Shown: positions 26,944 through 37,114 of the stretch, one piece after another | Numbering within the stretch: the first letter of the stretch is position 1 | How the letters are laid out: each line of letters opens with the position of its first letter | Source of the DNA: Alphaproteobacteria bacterium | GTDB lineage: Bacteria > Pseudomonadota > Alphaproteobacteria > Rhodobacterales > Rhodobacteraceae | Reading direction: 5' to 3' | NCBI GenBank assembly: GCA_030428355.1 | Contig: JAUIBL010000009.1 | Span: 1 to 64,000, forward strand | Length of the DNA stretch: 64,000 nt | Position numbers and translations under genes: made by a program | The notes under the pieces: model-generated | The model's database searches: none | What the model was told of the DNA's origin: nothing | What the model saw: only the letters and a program-made list of their open reading frames with translations

Positions 26944-27780
26944 CTAATTGACAGCCCGTAGCGTTGTCCCGACTTCGGGACATCGCAGCGGCCCTTTGGA
27001 TGTTGCAAATCGAAACGGCAGGGTTTCACTTGCAACTCTCGTGCTCCCCCGGATCACATCGAAATGGAGGTGCGGCCCTGTCGATTGGCCGGTATTGCCG
27101 GAATAGCCGATCTGCTCTCCTGCGCGAACGCGGTCACCCACAGCGACAACGGCACCGCCGGGCCGAAGGTGATAGTATTGCGCCAAGGTGCGATCGGCAT
27201 GCAGCATGATCACGTAGTTGCCCTGGTCCTTGTAGCTTGGGTCCGGCCCACCAGAACGTGAATCCTCTTTCACATCCACAACGAGACCATCTCGTGCGGC
27301 ATGGATGGGCGTTCCCTCGGGCATGTTGAAATCCACCGCATACCGATGTGATCCCACATGAGTGAACTGCCCGTTGCAGCTTTGCCCGATGGAAAAGGAT
27401 TGCCCAATGGGGAACGGCAGCCGGTAAGCATGTCGGTCATCATGACGCGCGGTGATGTCGCCACGGCTCCATGTGAACGTGTAGCGATAGGACCATTGCG
27501 CGTTTTGCTGTTGTGACAAGGTGAACAGGCGCAGGCGATCCCCCCCATTCAGCACAAAGGGTCCGGCATCGCCTTGGCTGCGGCGCAGGTTGTTCAGTTC
27601 CAGATCGACATTCAGGGTCACCGGCAACAGCGGGTATCGGTTTTCGGCATAGAACACGACCGACGTTTCGGTCTGCACCGTCTCGATACAGATTTTCCCG
27701 AACTTGGTGTCACAGGCACGGTCCGCGGAAACCACGCCGGGAAAAAGCACCGCAAGACTGAAGATCAGGTTCCTGAACAT
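26944..27780 (-). CDS. secreted M23-family peptidase
   Basis: A 278-residue protein with signal peptide MFRNLIFSLAVLFPGVVSA. An N-terminal beta-rich domain (residues about 25-125) precedes a LytM/M23 zinc-peptidase domain. H and D of the metal site are in SHRYAVDFNMPEGTP and the HxH motif is GPHLHFDV near residue 240. The internal LAQYYHLRPGGAVVAVGDRVRAG is typical of M23. It could cut peptidoglycan cross-links or be a regulatory homologue. All zinc ligands appear present, which favours activity. Confidence 0.88.
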   Translation of the reverse strand: MFRNLIFSLAVLFPGVVSADRACDTKFGKICIETVQTETSVVFYAENRYPLLPVTLNVDLELNNLRRSQGDAGPFVLNGGDRLRLFTLSQQQNAQWSYRYTFTWSRGDITARHDDRHAYRLPFPIGQSFSIGQSCNGQFTHVGSHRYAVDFNMPEGTPIHAARDGLVVDVKEDSRSGGPDPSYKDQGNYVIMLHADRTLAQYYHLRPGGAVVAVGDRVRAGEQIGYSGNTGQSTGPHLHFDVIRGSTRVASETLPFRFATSKGPLRCPEVGTTLRAVN

Positions 27781-27889
27781 GGCACGCTCGTTTGGTCACG
27801 GTTGATAACAGAGGGCCATGCTGCACCGTAGGGTGCAAGGTGTTTTGCGCATCAGCCAGCGATCATGTTGACTGCGCATCCGGGACGAA

Positions 27890-27915
27890 AAAGGCCGGAA
27901 CTGACCCCGGCCTTT
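27890..27915 (-). terminator. Rho-independent terminator after sat/cysC
   Basis: Read on the minus strand, AAAGGCCGG and CCGGCCTTT form a 9-bp stem followed by a TTTTT run. It begins 12 bases past the stop of the fused sulfurylase gene. Confidence 0.8.
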
Positions 27916-27927
27916 GTTCATCATACC

Positions 27928-29643
27928 TTACTGACCGGCGATCAGACCCAGGCTTTCCAGCTTCAGGATCACCTGATGGGCGCAGTTGTCGACCTCGACA
28001 TTCTCGGTCTCGACCCGCAGTTCCGGGTTCTCGGGCACGTCATAGGGATCTGAAATCCCCGTGAATTCCTTGATCTTACCCTCGCGCGCCAGCTTGTAGA
28101 GTCCCTTGCGGTCACGCCGTTCGCATTCCTCGATACTTGTCGCGACATGCACTTCGATAAACGCGCCGAACTGTTCGATCTCTTCCCGCACGGCACGGCG
28201 GGTCGTGGCGTAGGGCGCGATCGGAGCACAGATGGCAATGCCGCCGTTCTTGGTGATCTCGGAGGCGACATAGCCGATGCGGCGGATGTTCAGATCGCGG
28301 TGTTCCTTGCTGAACCCGAGTTCAGACGAAAGGTGCTTGCGCACGATGTCACCATCCAGAAGCGTCACCGGACGCCCGCCCATCTCCATCAGCTTGACCA
28401 TAAGGGCGTTTGCGATGGTAGATTTGCCCGAACCTGAAAAGCCCGTGAAGAACACGGTAAAGCCTTGCTTTGACCGAGGCGGTTTTGTCTTGCGCAACTC
28501 GGACACAACTTCGGGGAAAGAGAACCATTCCGGTATCTCGAGCCCTTCGGACAGACGGCGGCGCAATTCGGTGCCTGATATGTCGAGGATCGTCACCTTG
28601 TCCTTGTCCGCGATCTCATCCATCGGCTCGTACTGTGCACGTTCCTGCACGTAGACCATCTGTTTGAAGTCGACCATCTCCAGACCGATCTCGTCCTGAT
28701 GTTCGCGGAACAACTCCTGCGCATCATAAGGCCCGTAAAAGTCTTCACCCTTGGAGTTCTTGCCCGGACCCGCGTGATCCCGCCCGACGATGAAATGTGT
28801 GCAACCGTGGTTCTTGCGGATCAGCCCATGCCAGACCGCCTCGCGCGGGCCGGCCATGCGCATGGCGAGGTTCAGAAGGCTCATCGTGGTGGTGGATTGC
28901 GGATACTTGTCCAGCACCGCCTCGTAGCAGCGCACGCGGGTGAAGTGATCCACGTCGCCGGGTTTGGTCATGCCGACCACCGGATGGATCAGCAGGTTGG
29001 CCTGCGCCTCTTTCGCGGCGCGGAAGGTCAGTTCCTGGTGCGCGCGGTGCAGCGGGTTGCGGGTCTGGAAGGCCACGACCTTGCGCCATCCCAGCTTGCG
29101 GAAATAGGCGCGCAATTCGTTCGGCGTGTCACGGCGACCCCGGAAATCGTAATGCACAGGCTGCTGGATCCCGGTGACCGGACCACCCAGATAGACCTTG
29201 CCCGCTTTATTGTGCAGGTAGTTGACCGCCGGGTGCGCGTCGTCATCCGCCCCGAACACCTTTTCCGCCTCGCGCGCCTTGTTGGGCAGCCAGCGGTCGG
29301 TCACTGTCATCGTGCCAAGGATCACGCCTTCCTGATCCCGCAGGGCAATATCCTGCCCGATCTCGAGGCTGTCGGCAAACGCTTCGGACACATCCAGCGT
29401 GATCGGCATCGGCCAAAGCGTGCCGTCTGCCAGGCGCATGTTTTCGACAACGCAGTCGTAATCCTTTTCGCTGAGGAACCCCTTGAGCGGGTTGAAGCCC
29501 CCATTCATCAGGAGTTCCAGATCACAAATCTGACGCGGTTTCAGATCGTGGCTGACGAGGTCAGCGGCCTCCAGTTTCAGCTTCTGCGCGCTGTCATAGG
29601 AAACGAACAGTTCCGGGATCGGGGCAAGGTTCTGGGGATACAT
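27928..29643 (-). CDS. bifunctional sulfate adenylyltransferase / adenylylsulfate kinase
   Basis: A 571-residue fusion of ATP sulfurylase (residues 1 to about 385) and APS kinase (about 393-571), which together turn sulfate and ATP into PAPS. Sulfurylase active-site motifs are QTRNPLHRAH (193-202) and GRDHAGPG (287-294). The kinase Walker A is GFSGSGKST (401-409), with GDIVRKHLSSELGFSKEHRD following. Both halves look catalytically complete. The ATG at 29641-29643 starts MYPQNLAPIPELFVSY. PAPS is the donor that the sulfotransferase at 1851 would use. Confidence 0.95.
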   Translation of the reverse strand: MYPQNLAPIPELFVSYDSAQKLKLEAADLVSHDLKPRQICDLELLMNGGFNPLKGFLSEKDYDCVVENMRLADGTLWPMPITLDVSEAFADSLEIGQDIALRDQEGVILGTMTVTDRWLPNKAREAEKVFGADDDAHPAVNYLHNKAGKVYLGGPVTGIQQPVHYDFRGRRDTPNELRAYFRKLGWRKVVAFQTRNPLHRAHQELTFRAAKEAQANLLIHPVVGMTKPGDVDHFTRVRCYEAVLDKYPQSTTTMSLLNLAMRMAGPREAVWHGLIRKNHGCTHFIVGRDHAGPGKNSKGEDFYGPYDAQELFREHQDEIGLEMVDFKQMVYVQERAQYEPMDEIADKDKVTILDISGTELRRRLSEGLEIPEWFSFPEVVSELRKTKPPRSKQGFTVFFTGFSGSGKSTIANALMVKLMEMGGRPVTLLDGDIVRKHLSSELGFSKEHRDLNIRRIGYVASEITKNGGIAICAPIAPYATTRRAVREEIEQFGAFIEVHVATSIEECERRDRKGLYKLAREGKIKEFTGISDPYDVPENPELRVETENVEVDNCAHQVILKLESLGLIAGQ

Positions 29644-29823
29644 TATTCTGCTCTCAAGTCTGATTTGGGCGCTGGTTACGCCTCTGACGGGCATAAAGTC
29701 CAGCAATCCAGCCACGCGACGTCGAAAATGAGGAGATTGTGCGGAAAATGCGCCAATCGCAGCTGACGCTGTTTTGCCGGATGCAGGTCACGCGATACAT
29801 CGTTCGCCATTACATTCAAAATT

Positions 29824-29837
29824 TTGATTTCGATCAA
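29824..29837 (+). promoter_or_regulatory. FNR/FnrL box upstream of the peroxidase gene
   Basis: TTGAT-TTCG-ATCAA is a perfect FNR half-site pair. With TAAATT (29861-29866) as the -10 box the operator is centred near -41.5, the classical class II activation position. Low-oxygen induction of the downstream peroxidase gene is expected. Confidence 0.75.
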
Positions 29838-29911
29838 GGTTCGCCGATTTAGACGTATTCTAAATTGGGCATGCGCGCGACATCGGTCAAATCAAAAGGA
29901 TGATTCCCACC

Positions 29912-30961
29912 ATGCCGAAACTCAGCCACACTACCGCCCTCGCAATTTCGTTGCTGGCAGTGGCGCAAGGCGCAACTGCATCCAGCGAGCTTCGAGAACG
30001 TGCTCTGGATATGTTCTCTCCTCTGCCGTCAACGGTTCCCGCGTTGAACGACAACATCATCACGCCAGAAAAAGTCGACCTGGGCAAAGCACTGTTCTTT
30101 GATCCGCGCATGTCTGCGTCTGGCGTGTTCTCCTGCAATTCCTGCCACAACCTCGCCACTGGTGGGGACGACAACATGTCCACGTCGATCGGTCATGGCT
30201 GGCAAAAAGGTCCTCGAAATTCGCCGACGGTTCTGAACTCCGTCTTCAATGATGCGCAGTTCTGGGATGGTCGGGCCGCCGACCTTGCCGAACAGGCCAA
30301 AGGTCCGGTCCAGGCCGGGGTTGAGATGGCGAACACACCTGACAATGTCCTCGCGACGTTGAACTCGATGCCGCAATATGTGGAGTGGTTTCAGGCCTCA
30401 TTCCCGGACGAAGCTGATCCGGTGACATTCGACAACTTCGCCAAGGCCATCGAAGCTTACGAGGCAACCCTGATCACCCCGTCGCCCTTTGATGCCTGGC
30501 TGAACTGGGATGACAATGCATTGACCGAAATCGAAGTTGCCGGGCTTGAGCTCTTTATCGACTCGGGCTGCGCAAGCTGCCACGGCGGGATCAACCTGGG
30601 TGGTGAAGGGTATTACCCGTTTGGTCTGGTCGAAAAACCCGGCGCGGACATTCTGCCCGAAGGCGACAAGGGTCGCTTTGCCGTGACCGAAACCGTGGAT
30701 GACGAATATGTCTTCCGTGCTGCACCGCTGCGCAACATCGCGGTCACAGCGCCCTATTTCCACTCTGGAGTGGTCTGGGATCTGGAAACCGCAGTGGCCA
30801 TCATGGCCGAGTCGCAGCTTGGCGCGGATCTGGGCCAGGAAGACATCACCGCGATCACGGCTTTCCTTGGCGCGCTGACCGGCCAGATGCCCGAAGTCGT
30901 CTATCCGGTTCTGCCCGCAGAAACCGTGTCGACCCCGCGTCCGACCGGTGAGGTCCGTTAA
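29912..30961 (+). CDS. di-heme cytochrome c peroxidase (CcpA/MauG family)
   Basis: A 349-residue periplasmic enzyme reducing H2O2 to water with electrons from cytochrome c. Signal peptide: LSHTTALAISLLAVAQGATAS. The two c-type heme sites are CNSCH (C75, C78, H79) and CASCH (C220, C223, H224). LGKALFFDPRMSASGVFSCNSC is the standard first-heme context, and APYFHSGVVWDLETAV follows the second heme. ATG 29912 is preferred over 29900 because AAAAGGA is then correctly upstream. The FNR box at 29824 suggests microaerobic induction. Confidence 0.93.
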   Translation: MPKLSHTTALAISLLAVAQGATASSELRERALDMFSPLPSTVPALNDNIITPEKVDLGKALFFDPRMSASGVFSCNSCHNLATGGDDNMSTSIGHGWQKGPRNSPTVLNSVFNDAQFWDGRAADLAEQAKGPVQAGVEMANTPDNVLATLNSMPQYVEWFQASFPDEADPVTFDNFAKAIEAYEATLITPSPFDAWLNWDDNALTEIEVAGLELFIDSGCASCHGGINLGGEGYYPFGLVEKPGADILPEGDKGRFAVTETVDDEYVFRAAPLRNIAVTAPYFHSGVVWDLETAVAIMAESQLGADLGQEDITAITAFLGALTGQMPEVVYPVLPAETVSTPRPTGEVR

Positions 30962-30993
30962 GCCATTCACCGATTGACACGATGACATGAAAG

Positions 30994-31019
30994 CAGGCCG
31001 GAACGCGTGTTCCGGCCTG
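30994..31019. terminator. bidirectional terminator between peroxidase gene and trxB
   Basis: CAGGCCGGAAC (30994-31004) and GTTCCGGCCTG (31009-31019) form an 11-bp stem with a GCGT loop. T-rich sequence on the right serves the + strand gene; the same stem can stop trxB transcription from the other side. Confidence 0.75.
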
Positions 31020-31025
31020 TTCTGT

Positions 31026-32102
<1,077 letters not shown>

Positions 32103-32235
32103 TCAATGACAGCCGTGCCTCGAGAAAAATTGCGAACCCGGAATGTATAGAAAGATTGTTGCGCGAAGTTGAAACAATATTGCGCGCAGGAAAGCGATGC
32201 ATTAATAATGCCGAAAAAAGCAGAGGTGCATCAGA

Positions 32236-32736
32236 ATGCCGTCACATCGCTTGGATCCAATTGATCGCAAGATACTGGCCGAGCTTCAAGCAGACGGTCG
32301 GATGACCAATGTCGAGTTGGCCCGACGCGTGGGAATCTCCGCCCCTCCATGTCTGCGGCGTGTCCGCACCCTCGAAGAACAGGGGTTCATTCGGGGCTAC
32401 CATGCCGAGGTCGACCCGCGCGAGCTTGGGTTCGAAGTTCAGGTCTTTGCGATGGTCGGGCTACAAAGCCAGGCCGAAGCCGATCTGCGCGCGTTCGAGG
32501 ATCGCTGCCGCAACTGGCCCCTTGTCCGCGAATGTCACATGCTCAACGGTGAGGTCGATTTCATCCTGAAATGCGTGGCGCCGGACCTCAGCACGTTTCA
32601 AAGCTTCCTGACCGGTGATCTCTTGACGTCGCCGAATGTCGGCAGCGTCAAGACATCTCTGGTCATCCGTGGTGCCAAGGATGAACCCGGTGTTCCGTTC
32701 GACGTTCTGGAAGCGCGGCTCGGCGATACCGCCTGA
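32236..32736 (+). CDS. Lrp/AsnC-family transcriptional regulator
   Basis: A 166-residue feast/famine regulator. The N-terminal HTH is LDPIDRKILAELQADGRMTNVELARRVGIS (its core DRKILAELQADGRMTNVELA), with SAPPCLRRVRTLEEQGFIRGY as recognition helix and wing. A C-terminal RAM ligand domain follows (VFAMVGLQSQAEADL, ECHMLNGEVDFILKCVA). Amino-acid binding is expected but the ligand is unknown. AGAGGTG precedes the ATG. It is divergent from trxB across 205 bases. Confidence 0.92.
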   Translation: MPSHRLDPIDRKILAELQADGRMTNVELARRVGISAPPCLRRVRTLEEQGFIRGYHAEVDPRELGFEVQVFAMVGLQSQAEADLRAFEDRCRNWPLVRECHMLNGEVDFILKCVAPDLSTFQSFLTGDLLTSPNVGSVKTSLVIRGAKDEPGVPFDVLEARLGDTA

Positions 32737-32737
32737 G

Positions 32738-33517
32738 TCACGCCACCCGCAGCGTTTCGATCACCTCTCGTGTCGTGCGCGGAAAGGCCAGGTCGCCGAA
32801 CGACTCCAGCGTGTCGAGATGCGGGAACATCGATTGCAACATCGCGCGAACCGATGGCCCTATGTCCGATGCCGAAACGCGGCCGGGGTGATAGCTTTCC
32901 ACTTCGCGACCGTTGGCCCGAACGATGCCATGACGCTGCAACGCGAAATGGTAAAGCTGGACCGGTCCGGGGGGCGTGATGCACAAGACCCGGTCGCCAT
33001 CGACGTAATCCTTGGCCGGGGCGAGGACGGCATCGCAGTTCAGCAGATCGGAAAAGCGGTCCTGCCGGATGACAAGCCGGGCGGCCGGACCCAAGAGCAG
33101 ATCGCTCTGATCCATTCCAAGAGCGGGCATGCGGAGCAAACAGGAGAGAGAGGTCGTGGTGCCACCGAAATCGGGCAAATAGAACGTGCTTCCGATCCAG
33201 ACCACAGGCTGCGGCCCGCGATGGGTTTCAACAAGATCGCCGGGGATCAGATCTTCAACGGCGATCGGTCCCATGACAGTGGAAATCAGGGTGCCTCTGG
33301 CAAAGGCAGACGCACAGGCTTCGAAGGTGGATGACGCGGGAACCGTGAAACTGGACTTGGACACGGATTGATCCGGAAGAAGTGCGGCAGCCTCGATGGT
33401 GCGGGTGAGAGGGGTGTCGCGTCGAGGCTGCCCGTCGAACGTGGCAACTTTATCTGTCGAAACAGCATAGGCATTGAAGTCGGTCGTCGCAGCGCGATCG
33501 GTCGAGGTCTGAGCCAT
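32738..33517 (-). CDS. Hint-domain protein lacking the usual nucleophile
   Basis: A 259-residue protein with a Hint (hedgehog/intein) module at about residues 70-210: FARGTLISTVMGPIAVEDLIPGDLVET, of which GPIAVEDLIPGDLVET is the clearest part. In Hint_2 proteins the block normally begins CF..GT with a catalytic Cys; here the position is Ala71 (SAFARGT), with a Cys at 68 instead. Self-cleavage is therefore doubtful. There is no clear signal peptide. Rhodobacterales genomes carry many such proteins of unknown role. It is convergent with the Lrp gene, 1 base apart. Confidence 0.8.
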   Translation of the reverse strand: MAQTSTDRAATTDFNAYAVSTDKVATFDGQPRRDTPLTRTIEAAALLPDQSVSKSSFTVPASSTFEACASAFARGTLISTVMGPIAVEDLIPGDLVETHRGPQPVVWIGSTFYLPDFGGTTTSLSCLLRMPALGMDQSDLLLGPAARLVIRQDRFSDLLNCDAVLAPAKDYVDGDRVLCITPPGPVQLYHFALQRHGIVRANGREVESYHPGRVSASDIGPSVRAMLQSMFPHLDTLESFGDLAFPRTTREVIETLRVA

Positions 33518-33637
33518 GTGATACCTTTTACTTCAGGTCACATCCGCGTTGGCCCCCACCAACAACACCAGAAGGACGGTGCAATTCGATGAGGCAAAGA
33601 TGGCTCGGAGCCGTTTGATTCGTCAAAAAACAACAAA

Positions 33638-33663
33638 AATTGGCCGCGAAATCGCGGCCAATT
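33638..33663 (-). terminator. strong Rho-independent terminator (minus strand)
   Basis: AATTGGCCGCGA and TCGCGGCCAATT form a nearly perfect hairpin. On the minus strand it is followed by TTTTTGTTGTTTTTT. It lies about 90 bases past the stop of the 50-residue gene at 33754 and would end that transcript. Confidence 0.8.
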
Positions 33664-33753
33664 CTTAGACAAGGGGGAAATTGTCTGGGACTTCGGAACA
33701 GACCTGCCATAATTGGGGAAGATTATGGCAGGGTCGCAAAACCGGGTCTTGTT

Positions 33754-33906
33754 TCAGGCGCTTTTGCGGGCTGCGTCCTGTTTGGCTTGCGCCTTGATAC
33801 GGGTGAACATGGCTTTGCGCGCAGCGCCGCGCTGGAACGGAAGGGCCGGCATATCCTCTTTCGAGGCGGCCATGACTGAGGCGATGAATTTCGATTTGCG
33901 CGACAT
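33754..33906 (-). CDS. small conserved-looking basic protein, 50 residues
   Basis: A short gene starting MSRKSKFIASVMAASKEDMP and ending QAKQDAARKSA. It is rich in Lys, Arg and Ala (net positive) and helical. A GGAG ribosome binding site lies 8 bases before the ATG at 33904-33906, and a strong terminator follows at 33638. The independent start and stop signals argue that it is a real monocistronic gene. I recognise no named family. It could bind nucleic acid, but that is a guess from charge alone. Confidence 0.65.
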   Translation of the reverse strand: MSRKSKFIASVMAASKEDMPALPFQRGAARKAMFTRIKAQAKQDAARKSA

Positions 33907-34044
33907 TGAACTGCTCCGGTCGAAGTCTGTTTCGTGTTGATCCCAAATAACCCGCGCAATGGGGCGCGTTTGTGGCCAAACGTGGACAATCCCGGTGTAT
34001 TCCTGTGATTGATTTGGGCACGCAGCCGCTGCCAAGACGTGGTG

Positions 34045-34800
34045 TCAGAGCCGGATCACCGAGATCAGCCGCCCGTAATCCGCTTCGCGTGCATGGGTCG
34101 CCCGACGGTAGGAATAAAAGCGATCGGCATCCGAATAGGTGCAATGCCGCGTCCATTCGGCGTCCACACCGGCAGTGCGCAGCTTGTGCAACCCAAAGCC
34201 GGGCAGATCGAAATGAAACTTGTCATCCGCACCGTTCACGAAGAACCGGGCATATTGCGGGTCTTCGGCCAGAAACGCATCCAGAAATTCAGGCCCCACT
34301 TCGTATGCGCGCTGACTGATGCTCGGTCCGATGACCGCCTTGATTGTTTCGCGTTGCGCACCGAGCGCGATCATCGCATCCACTGTCGCCTCAAGCACAC
34401 CATCCAGTGCGCCGCGCCAACCGGCATGGGCGGCTCCGATGACGCCCGCCTCATGATCGGCAAACAAAACCGGCTGGCAATCCGCCGTGAGAACCCCAAG
34501 CGCCACGCCGGGTGTCGTCGTCACCATGGCATCCGCCTGCGGTTTCGGCGTTCCAAGGGGGCCGTCCACCACTTCGACCTTGGCGGAATGCACCTGATGC
34601 ACACTGACAAGCTGATCTCCGTGCACCTCCATCGCGTCGGCCACACGTGAACGGTTTATTGCGACGATCTCGGATTGGTCAGAGGACCCGGCACCACAGT
34701 TCAAACCGGCAAAAACACCCGACGATGCACCGCCACGCCGCGTGAAGAACCCGTGGCGCAGGGGGCCGAGGCTGTCGGACGTGATGATTTCCAGCGTCAT
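34045..34800 (-). CDS. pgeF: peptidoglycan editing factor PgeF (YfiH/laccase-domain family)
   Basis: A 251-residue COG1496 protein. Metal-site motifs are VHQVHSAKV, LTADCQPVLF and GAAHAGWRGALDGVL, giving His, Cys and His in the family order. Family members act as purine nucleoside phosphorylases/adenosine deaminases or, in E. coli, prevent misincorporation into peptidoglycan; which applies here is open. The start overlaps the stop of the MidA-like gene (ATGA), forming an lgt-midA-pgeF operon. That order is common in Rhodobacterales. Confidence 0.9.
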   Translation of the reverse strand: MTLEIITSDSLGPLRHGFFTRRGGASSGVFAGLNCGAGSSDQSEIVAINRSRVADAMEVHGDQLVSVHQVHSAKVEVVDGPLGTPKPQADAMVTTTPGVALGVLTADCQPVLFADHEAGVIGAAHAGWRGALDGVLEATVDAMIALGAQRETIKAVIGPSISQRAYEVGPEFLDAFLAEDPQYARFFVNGADDKFHFDLPGFGLHKLRTAGVDAEWTRHCTYSDADRFYSYRRATHAREADYGRLISVIRL

Positions 34801-35873
34801 GGGTCCAGTCCGGGCGGCGGCGACTCGGTGACGGGATAAAGCCCGAGCACCCTGAACAAGGAACCCATTTCATCGGGATGGGTCAACCGTCGATGTGCAG
34901 CCACATGAGCGTCAAGCGCATCGCCGGTCAGCCCCTTGGCCAAACTCTGCGCACGGGGTGTGATGCCCAGCCGCTCCAGAAAAACGCCCTGATTGGTGAA
35001 CTGGCTTGCTGCGCAGCCTGCGATCAGCGCGGCCCGCGCCAGCGCTTCGAAATCGACATGCGCCGTGAGGTCCGCGCGCCCGGGTTCGGCAAACGGATCG
35101 ACAGGGCGATGTCCGCGCACGGCTTGAAACGTATCTCCGTCGGAATGCCAGCCACCATAATCGACGATCAGAGCCATACCTCCGTTCTGAACGATCCGCC
35201 GCGCGATGGCATCCACCACCGCTGTCCCATGCGCGCAGGTTTCCACAAGGGCGCCCGGTGCGGTGTCGTCCAGGCGGCTGTTCAGAGCGTCAATTGGAGC
35301 CGCGTCGCTCAGGCCCCGTTGCAGCGTGCCGTCTTCGCCAAGCCCCACCACAACTTCACGCCAGCCTTTCGGATCGCGTTGGAACTGGCGAATGGGCAGC
35401 GCATCGAAGAATTCGTTGGCAATGACGTAGACCGGCATGTCTTCAGGCAGGCTGTCCACGGTGTCGTGCCATGTCGGGTGATGCGCGGGCAGGGCGGCAG
35501 CCTGCAAGGTGCGCATGCGATCCGACGCCTCGACCAGATGCAGTTTCGCCGCCATGTGAAAGCCGGGCACCTGAACCGTGGCCCGGAGGATGTCGGCGAT
35601 CAGCGTTCCCCGTCCCGGCCCCAATTCGACAAGGGCAAAACGATCGGGTGCGCCCTGATCCATCCACGCCTGCGCCACACACAGGCCGATGAGTTCTCCG
35701 AACATCTGGCTGATCTCGGGGGCCGTGGTAAAATCACCATCCACGCCCAACGCATCTTGTGTGGTGTAGTACCCGTATTTCGGATGCAGCAGGCATGCAG
35801 ACATGTAATCGGCCAGGGTGATCGGCCCGGTCACCTCGATTTGACGCCTCAGGATGTTGGCAAGCTCGGTCAT
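34797..35873 (-). CDS. class I SAM-dependent methyltransferase, MidA/NDUFAF7 family
   Basis: A 358-residue COG1565 protein. [28 protein letters not shown] opens the family (core [14 protein letters not shown]). [34 protein letters not shown] is highly characteristic in its [13 protein letters not shown] part. The SAM loop is [22 protein letters not shown]7 dimethylates an Arg in NDUFS2 of complex I in mitochondria. A similar role in the bacterial complex I is an inference. The ATG at 35871-35873 overlaps the lgt stop. Confidence 0.9.
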   Translation of the reverse strand: MTELANILRRQIEVTGPITLADYMSACLLHPKYGYYTTQDALGVDGDFTTAPEISQMFGELIGLCVAQAWMDQGAPDRFALVELGPGRGTLIADILRATVQVPGFHMAAKLHLVEASDRMRTLQAAALPAHHPTWHDTVDSLPEDMPVYVIANEFFDALPIRQFQRDPKGWREVVVGLGEDGTLQRGLSDAAPIDALNSRLDDTAPGALVETCAHGTAVVDAIARRIVQNGGMALIVDYGGWHSDGDTFQAVRGHRPVDPFAEPGRADLTAHVDFEALARAALIAGCAASQFTNQGVFLERLGITPRAQSLAKGLTGDALDAHVAAHRRLTHPDEMGSLFRVLGLYPVTESPPPGLDP

Positions 35874-36772
35874 GCGTTCCGCATTGCTTGGGATCGGCGT
35901 GCGGACATCCACAGGTACAGACCGATGGCGATCATTGGAACGGACAATACCTGTCCCATCGTCAGACCATATCCTCCGACATGCCACGCAAGCCCCAAAG
36001 GATTGCCTTCGGAGACAAACTGCGCGTCAGGCTGGCGCACGAACTCCACAAGGAACCGCGCCGCCCCATAACCTCCGATGAACAGGCCGACGATCCGCCC
36101 GGGCGCTTTCAGCGCACCTTTGCGGAACGCGAGCCAAAGCAGGACCGCACCCAGAAGCAGACCTTCAAGCAACGCTTCATAAAGCTGCGAAGGATGCCGC
36201 GCACAAATCTCGCCCAAGGCCTGTCCACACGCCTGCGCCGCCTGTCCGGGAAACTGAACACCCCAGGGCAGGTCTGTCGGTCGCCCCCAAAGCTCGGCGT
36301 TGATGAAATTCGAAATCCGCCCAAGCAAAAGCCCCGGCGGTGTTGCCAGTGCCATCATGTCGGCGGTGGGTCGCAACGGCAGATTTTCCTTGATGCAATA
36401 GATCAGCGCGGCAAGCACCACTCCAATCAGCCCGCCATGAAATGACATGCCCCCCTGCCAGACCGCGATGATTTCGAGCGGGTTCTGCATGTAGTAGCCG
36501 GGTTGATAAAACAGCACGAACCCAAGGCGTCCGCCAAGGATCACCCCGAGGATCACCCAGGTCAGCAATTCCTCGACCTGTTCGGGCCGCATCGGTGGGG
36601 TATCGCCAGCCCACAGCGTCGCGCGCTTGACAGCCGCAACCGCGATCCGCCACCCGATCAGGATGCCTGCGATATAGGCCAGCGCGTACCAGCGCAGCGC
36701 AAATTCCATCCCGAAAATCGAGATCGAAAACAGCTCTGGCGAGACATTCGGAAAGGGCAGACCCGTGGACAT
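35870..36772 (-). CDS. lgt: prolipoprotein diacylglyceryl transferase
   Basis: A 300-residue inner-membrane enzyme that attaches diacylglycerol from phosphatidylglycerol to the lipobox Cys of prolipoproteins. It has seven hydrophobic segments. [11 protein letters not shown] carries the essential His, and [20 protein letters not shown] is the Lgt signature (GRxxNFxNxE). [14 protein letters not shown] matches the C-terminal periplasmic motif. It is first of the lgt-midA-pgeF operon. Confidence 0.96.
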   Translation of the reverse strand: MSTGLPFPNVSPELFSISIFGMEFALRWYALAYIAGILIGWRIAVAAVKRATLWAGDTPPMRPEQVEELLTWVILGVILGGRLGFVLFYQPGYYMQNPLEIIAVWQGGMSFHGGLIGVVLAALIYCIKENLPLRPTADMMALATPPGLLLGRISNFINAELWGRPTDLPWGVQFPGQAAQACGQALGEICARHPSQLYEALLEGLLLGAVLLWLAFRKGALKAPGRIVGLFIGGYGAARFLVEFVRQPDAQFVSEGNPLGLAWHVGGYGLTMGQVLSVPMIAIGLYLWMSARRSQAMRNA

Positions 36773-36865
36773 GGGCGCAGATGTTCATCGCTCTGCGGCG
36801 AAGTCAACCTTGTGCCGCGATGGTGAGAGGACCATATAGAAGCCAAGCAAACGCCGGAGGCACAT

Positions 36866-37111
36866 ATGCAAACCCGAAACAAGGTATTCGAAGACCTGTC
36901 GCAGCTCATGACCAATGCCATGGGTGTGGCTCAGGGCGCGAAGGAAGAGGCCGAAACCGCGATGAAGTCGATGATCGACCGTTGGTTGGCGGATCGCGAT
37001 TTCGTGACGCGCGAGGAATTTGACGCAGTCCGCGCGATGGCAATGAAGGCACGCGAAGAAAACGAAATGCTCAAGGCGCGCCTCGACGCGCTGGAAGCGG
37101 CCAAGAAATAA
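36866..37111 (+). CDS. UbiK-like accessory factor (BMFP domain)
   Basis: An 81-residue coiled-coil protein: NKVFEDLSQLMTNAMGVAQGAKEEAETAMKSM (core DLSQLMTNAMGVAQGAKEEA), then DFVTREEFDAVRAMAMKARE. The C-terminal REEFDAVRxMxxKAREEN pattern is the BMFP/DUF526 signature. In E. coli UbiK (YqiC) forms trimers and assists ubiquinone synthesis with UbiJ. The neighbouring genes are not ubi genes. It is divergent from lgt and convergent with the reductase-Rid fusion, 3 bases between stops. Confidence 0.85.
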   Translation: MQTRNKVFEDLSQLMTNAMGVAQGAKEEAETAMKSMIDRWLADRDFVTREEFDAVRAMAMKAREENEMLKARLDALEAAKK

Positions 37112-37114
37112 GTC

